From NCBI GenBank assembly GCA_029287555.1, contig JARFQX010000147.1, positions 1 to 9,299 of the forward strand: a stretch of 9,299 bases of DNA, read 5' to 3'. Below are positions 6,040 through 9,299 of the stretch, one piece after another (the first letter of the stretch is position 1; each line of letters starts with the position of its first letter). A program made the position numbers and the translations under genes. The stretch comes from Rubripirellula sp. (lineage in GTDB: Bacteria > Planctomycetota > Planctomycetia > Pirellulales > Pirellulaceae). The notes under the pieces are model-generated. The model saw only the letters and a program-made list of their open reading frames with translations. It searched no databases and was not told the origin of the DNA.

Positions 6040-7244
6040 TCGGAAGCCGGTCCACTCAAATCCGAAAAAAAGTCACTGCCGCTTCCGGTCGACTCACGCC
6101 CAGTCAAGTCACCATCCAATCCACCCAGGTCAGTTTCCAAACGCCGCAACTCCTCGAGCCAAACGCGGATGTCGTTATCGTATTCAGTCGCCATGTCACT
6201 GAGAATCAATTGGCGGTGAAATGCCGCTGCGCCCTTATCCACGTGCTCCGCCGCCTCCGCGCTGGGGAATCTGCGATTGGGATCGGGCGCGATCATGCCA
6301 ACCAAGAAATTCATCAACAGCTCGTTGCGCAGGACTTCATCGGGAAGGACTTCGTCTAACCGAGATGGCAACTCGCGTTTAGCCCGCAGAAGATCGCGCA
6401 GCTTGGCGTGCTGGCTAAAGGGATTTACCCCGCTCAGCAATTCAATCAACACGTAACCAACGCTTGCGAGGTCACTGCGGGGCGTGGCAACTCGGTCTTC
6501 CAGAACTTCCGGAGCAGCGTAAATCGGTGTGCATTCTCGATCCCGGGGAGGTTTGCGATAATCGATTGCCGACCCCATATCGATCAGCTTCGCGTGACCG
6601 CTTCGCTTGAGCATGATGTTAGCCGGTTTGACGTCGCCGTGAACGATGTCTTCGCGATGCAGGGCTGCCAAGGCAGCGAGACACTCACGCACGATCGCCA
6701 CCGCCACGCCCGGCTTGAACCGACATTGCTGGGGGCCCTCGGTCAAAATCACTTCATTGATGTAACGCCAACGTCGACTACTGACACGACCGTGCAGCAG
6801 CTGCAGACAACGGTGCGAGGTCAACTGGCGCAGGTCAAACCCGTCCACCCACTCCATCATCATGATGCGAATGCGATCGCGCTCGAAGAAGTTCTGCACA
6901 TCGAGGAGGTTGTCGTGCTGGATCAGGGCAACCCGAGCCGCAATGCCAGCAACCCGAGTCATCGCTTCGTTGTAAGCCTGAGCACCGGCGTAGCGTTCGG
7001 GCGAGAAGATCTTCATGGCGACGGGAACGGTAAAACCATCGGTGCCGCGGTGCTCGGTCAAGTAGACCTCGCCCTGACCACCCCGGCCCAACAACCGGAG
7101 CATGTGATGATGGCCCGTCCAGCTGACTTTGCCGCGACGCGTCAGACGCTCGTAACCCTCGATCAACTTGGGGTCGCTCTTGGCACCTTCGGACCCCTGT
7201 TGAGTGATGGTGGGAAAAGGTTCAAACCTTGTGGTCGATTGCAT
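6036..7244 (-). CDS. Soluble Ser/Thr protein kinase (Hanks-type)
   Basis: A eukaryote-like protein kinase phosphorylating Ser/Thr on unknown targets. Numbering from the ATG at 7244 (402 residues): glycine loop G53-x-G55-x-x-G58, ATP-anchoring K78 in VAMKIF, likely helix-C partner E93, catalytic loop HGDVKPAN with D204, K206 and N209, metal-binding D222 in DMG (in place of DFG), APE at 244-246, and D258 of subdomain IX. The catalytic loop has HGD rather than HRD, so it is a non-RD kinase and may not need activation-loop phosphorylation. No transmembrane segment, PASTA or other sensor domain is seen. The tail (about 340-402) is acidic and Gly/Ser-rich, ending in a short SDFFSDLSG stretch. The start is uncertain: the frame is open to 7436 with other ATGs at 7283 and 7436, but residues encoded above 7283 look non-coding. 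It is the first gene of an operon with the overlapping IMPase-family gene. Catalytic residues suggest an active enzyme. Confidence 0.9.
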   Translation of the reverse strand: MQSTTRFEPFPTITQQGSEGAKSDPKLIEGYERLTRRGKVSWTGHHHMLRLLGRGGQGEVYLTEHRGTDGFTVPVAMKIFSPERYAGAQAYNEAMTRVAGIAARVALIQHDNLLDVQNFFERDRIRIMMMEWVDGFDLRQLTSHRCLQLLHGRVSSRRWRYINEVILTEGPQQCRFKPGVAVAIVRECLAALAALHREDIVHGDVKPANIMLKRSGHAKLIDMGSAIDYRKPPRDRECTPIYAAPEVLEDRVATPRSDLASVGYVLIELLSGVNPFSQHAKLRDLLRAKRELPSRLDEVLPDEVLRNELLMNFLVGMIAPDPNRRFPSAEAAEHVDKGAAAFHRQLILSDMATEYDNDIRVWLEELRRLETDLGGLDGDLTGRESTGSGSDFFSDLSGPASE

Positions 7245-7552
7245 GAGTGTTCTCGATTCTTCCCTGACTTTGGGCGATTCCATCCAATCACGAAGGCTGT
7301 CCCTGGGAACAGCGCAGCAACCAGGTGGTTGCATTATTCGTGACAGCAAAGAGGTGAATGTGCGTAGAAGATCCGGGCGTTGGACGATTTCGCGAAGCCA
7401 GCAACCAACAACGTGTGCCGTCCCCGGCATCCGCATCGGGTCGGTGCCTCCCTTCGCGAGGAAGACTCAACGCTTCGGACTTCCCTTCATGAAGTTATAG
7501 TCAAACTTGATTTCAATAGTTTCCCTGAAGATTCTAACGTCCGGAGGAAAAA

Positions 7553-7843
7553 GTGGACGAGCTCGGGCGACGAGGAGCCATGCATTATATGGCTTGCAAC
7601 CGAATCCGCGAGCTGGACACTGCCGCTTTGCTCGAATCGGGCAAACCCTGCCCCCAATCAGCCATTGGCGGCAACTTGAAGGCCGAGCGGCAGCAACCGT
7701 TGCCGAACGGGGTCCGGAGGGACGGCCTTGTTGCGGGACTGGCCTCCTGCGGGACTGGCCTTCCCGGCGGGACTGGCCTTCCGGCGGGACTGGCCTTCCG
7801 GTGGGACGGCCTTCCGGCGGGACTGGGGGCGGAAGTCACGTGA
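7553..7843 (+). CDS. Possible small protein with strong SD, C-terminus in tandem repeat
   Basis: A GTG-start ORF of 96 residues, unrecognised. It is preceded by a perfect GGAGG (7543-7547) with a five-base spacer, the strongest SD in the window, and by an AT-rich patch. Residues 1-50 (for example MACNRIRELDTAALLESGK at 13-31) look plausibly protein-like, and third codon positions there are GC-biased by my hand count. From about residue 56 on, the ORF runs through the 16-18 bp tandem array and becomes Gly/Leu/Ala/Pro-rich. No signal peptide, cysteine pair or membrane segment is evident. It may be a real small gene extended by repeat expansion, a gene remnant, or a chance frame. Only the SD and context support it. 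Confidence 0.3.
   Translation: MDELGRRGAMHYMACNRIRELDTAALLESGKPCPQSAIGGNLKAERQQPLPNGVRRDGLVAGLASCGTGLPGGTGLPAGLAFRWDGLPAGLGAEVT
7719..7826. repeat. Seven-copy 16-18 bp tandem repeat
   Basis: The motif GGGAC(T)GGCCTTCCGGC recurs head to tail, with GGGAC beginning at 7719, 7735, 7751, 7769, 7786, 7803 and 7819 (the last copy partial). Spacings are 16, 16, 18, 17, 17 and 16 bases, so units differ by small indels and the array is not phased to any reading frame. Each unit carries GGCC, and most carry CCGG at their junction, so many short alternative hairpins are possible. It lies 140 bases upstream of the esterase gene. Confidence 0.9.
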
Positions 7844-7968
7844 CCGACACGATTGGACTATCGTATTCGCTCGATTCTGCTTTGGGCCCTCTGACCGTCG
7901 CTCGCTGGCAAAATGCGGTCGGCCGAGAGCCCCGTCGACTCCGCGCCCGTCCAACCCGAGAGCCCTCG

Positions 7969-9299
7969 ATGCCATTTCCGCACAGCGTCTTCCCCCGATT
8001 TGTTCGCCTTGCCCTTACTGCGATCCTCTTCTCCCTCGCCGCCTCAAGGGGCTCGGCCCAGGAAGAACGCTATCCGCTTCATCCCGACTCCCAGCGACAG
8101 ATAGGTGTACCGCAGGGCACCGTGACGGCTCATCGCCTCACCTCGAGCAAGGTCTATCCGGGCACAGCACGGGATTACTTCGTCTATGTGCCTGCCCAGT
8201 ACGACGGGAAACGACCCGCGGCACTCATGGTTTTCCAGGATGGCCGGAATTACATCCGCGAGGATGGCCAGTGGCGCGTCCCGACCGTGTTCGACAATCT
8301 GATTCACCGTGGCGAGATGCCGGTGACCATTGGAGTCTTCGTCAATCCCGGCATCGTGGAAGGGGGCGAAGGCGCTCAAGACCGCTTCAATCGGAGTTTC
8401 GAATACGACACCGTCAGTGACCGATATGCAACGTTCCTGATCGACGAGATCCTTCCATTGGTCCGCCGGCAGTACTCGATCACCGACGACCCGAACCGGT
8501 GGGGCATTGCCGGCAGCAGCAGCGGGGCCATCGCAGCGTTCGGCGTCGCCTGGCATCGACCCGACCGCTTTCGCCGCGTGTTCAGTACCATCGGCACTTT
8601 CGTCGGCTTGCGTGGCGGCAACGAGTACCCCACTCTGATTCGCAAATCGGAACCGAAGCCGATTCGAGTCTTTCTGCAAGACGGCCGCAATGACTTGAAC
8701 ATCTATGGCGGGAGTTGGTGGCACGCCAACTTAACGATGCTCTCCGCCTTGGAATGGGCCGGCTACGAGGTGGAACATGAATGGGGCGATGGGGCTCACA
8801 ATGGAAAGCACGGCGGCGCGATTCTTCCAGATGCGATGCGTTGGTTGTGGTCGGACCGCGATGAAGCGATCACGGTCTCCACGGTAAACCACCCTGAATT
8901 GAAAGATCGGATCATCGACGGTGAGGGGTGGCAACGGGTCAGTAGCGGCCACCAATACACCGAAGGTCCCGCGGTCGCTCCCGACGGATCGGTCTACTTT
9001 GTCGACGCCCCGCGCGGCGAGATTTGGCGGGTTGGCGCGCGCGGCGAAAAGGCATCGTTATTCGTCGATGACCTGCCAGGGGTTAGCGGGTTAATGTTTG
9101 ATGCCAAAGGACGACTTTACTGCGCCCGCAATCGAAGCAATAAGCTGACCCGCCTCGACCCTGATGGAACCCGCACGGACCTCGCCGAAGGGATGTCCTG
9201 CAACGACCTCGTCGTGCTTGATCACGGCATCTATTTTTCGGGTCCCGAGGAAGGTGTGATCTGGTACCTGCCCCACGATGGCCAGCGTGTTGTTGCGGC
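7969..9299 (+). CDS. Secreted esterase (enterochelin-esterase-like) fused to SMP-30/gluconolactonase-like domain, 3'-partial
   Basis: Frame is open from ATG 7969 to the window end: 443 codons with no stop. Residues 1-30 form a Sec signal peptide (basic n-region, hydrophobic LALTAILFSLAA, cleavage after GSA). About 50-295 is an alpha/beta-hydrolase of the esterase-D/enterochelin-esterase type. It shows RDYFVYVPAQY (69-79), nucleophile S184 in GSSSG (182-186), a likely acid D242 in QDGRND, and likely base H277 in GDGAHNGKHGG. About 320 onward resembles the SMP-30/gluconolactonase beta-propeller: EGPAVAPDG (332-340) with the metal-ligand Glu E332, and CND (411-413) with the expected Asn N412. 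The remaining propeller strands and the third ligand lie beyond the window. A periplasmic or secreted enzyme cleaving carbohydrate esters and/or lactones is inferred; neither substrate can be read from sequence. A weak SD (GAGAG, just before 7964) precedes the ATG. Confidence 0.9.
   Translation, partial: MPFPHSVFPRFVRLALTAILFSLAASRGSAQEERYPLHPDSQRQIGVPQGTVTAHRLTSSKVYPGTARDYFVYVPAQYDGKRPAALMVFQDGRNYIREDGQWRVPTVFDNLIHRGEMPVTIGVFVNPGIVEGGEGAQDRFNRSFEYDTVSDRYATFLIDEILPLVRRQYSITDDPNRWGIAGSSSGAIAAFGVAWHRPDRFRRVFSTIGTFVGLRGGNEYPTLIRKSEPKPIRVFLQDGRNDLNIYGGSWWHANLTMLSALEWAGYEVEHEWGDGAHNGKHGGAILPDAMRWLWSDRDEAITVSTVNHPELKDRIIDGEGWQRVSSGHQYTEGPAVAPDGSVYFVDAPRGEIWRVGARGEKASLFVDDLPGVSGLMFDAKGRLYCARNRSNKLTRLDPDGTRTDLAEGMSCNDLVVLDHGIYFSGPEEGVIWYLPHDGQRVVA

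Larger units (their letters stand above)
7245..7968. other. Long divergent intergenic region with AT-rich patch and repeats
   Basis: The 724 bases between the kinase (-) and esterase (+) starts must hold both promoters. Bases 7245-7436 remain open in the kinase frame, but codon content and composition look non-coding. An AT-rich patch at about 7495-7540, unusual in this GC-rich sequence, is the best promoter candidate; it has a TTGATT (7508-7513) on the plus strand but no well-spaced -10 box. Two perfect 10-bp palindromes, CTTCATGAAG (7485-7494) and GTCACGTGAC (7835-7844), could be operator half-site pairs. The small ORF and tandem array are listed separately. Confidence 0.5.

Noticed and set aside
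6408..7343. Plus-strand ORF of 311 codons opposite the kinase
   Set aside because: The minus strand has a complete set of kinase motifs across this interval. The plus-strand product is a shadow without features.
7245..7436. Kinase N-terminal extension to the ATG at 7436
   Set aside because: The translated sequence has mixed codon use and no similarity to a kinase leader or a membrane or signal segment, so it is probably leader DNA. The ATG at 7283 remains a possible alternative.
7719..7826. CRISPR array
   Set aside because: Units are directly contiguous at 16-18 bases, with no unique spacers and no cas genes nearby.
7728..8420. Plus-strand ORF of 230 codons
   Set aside because: It overlaps the esterase gene in another frame, and its start lies in the tandem repeat. 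The esterase frame carries a signal peptide and catalytic motifs.

Overview
The window looks like a chromosomal fragment from a planctomycete, probably a Pirellulaceae/Rhodopirellula-type bacterium. The grounds are a moderately GC-rich sequence with weak Shine-Dalgarno sites, a Tat-type DUF1571 protein, a YfbK-type von Willebrand factor A protein, a secreted esterase joined to an SMP-30/gluconolactonase-like domain, and a coproheme decarboxylase (HemQ/ChdC). This placement is inferred from protein families; there is no rRNA gene here. Bases 8-41 are a Nextera transposase/sequencing adapter, not genome, so the left edge is a library-fragment end and the first gene is 5'-incomplete. The last gene runs off the right edge.

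Layout: a VWA/YfbK protein (+, 44-1708, partial) is followed by a gene-free convergent zone (1709-2085) with strong inverted repeats. Then come hemQ (-, 2086-2949), a secreted His/Pro-rich hypothetical protein (-, 3157-3819), a gene-free divergent zone (3820-4210) and the DUF1571 protein (+, 4211-5092). After a short structured gap is a two-gene minus-strand operon: a cytosolic Ser/Thr protein kinase (6036-7244) whose stop overlaps the start of an inositol-monophosphatase-family enzyme (5227-6039). A 724-base divergent region (7245-7968) holds a possible small SD-led ORF and a seven-copy 16-18 bp tandem repeat. The esterase/SMP-30 fusion (+, 7969-9299, partial) ends the window.

Most genes look like independent housekeeping or envelope functions. 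The exception is the kinase/phosphatase pair, whose four-base overlap implies co-translation. The window's other distinctive content is intergenic: three unrelated short tandem arrays with 16-18 bp periods, a dispersed repeat shared by two intergenic regions, and a pair of mutually exclusive inverted repeats. I see no mobile element, CRISPR array, tRNA or rRNA, and no convincing new multi-gene system. The best candidates for novelty are the kinase-IMPase pair, the 7553-7843 ORF with its repeat array, and the dispersed structured repeat.
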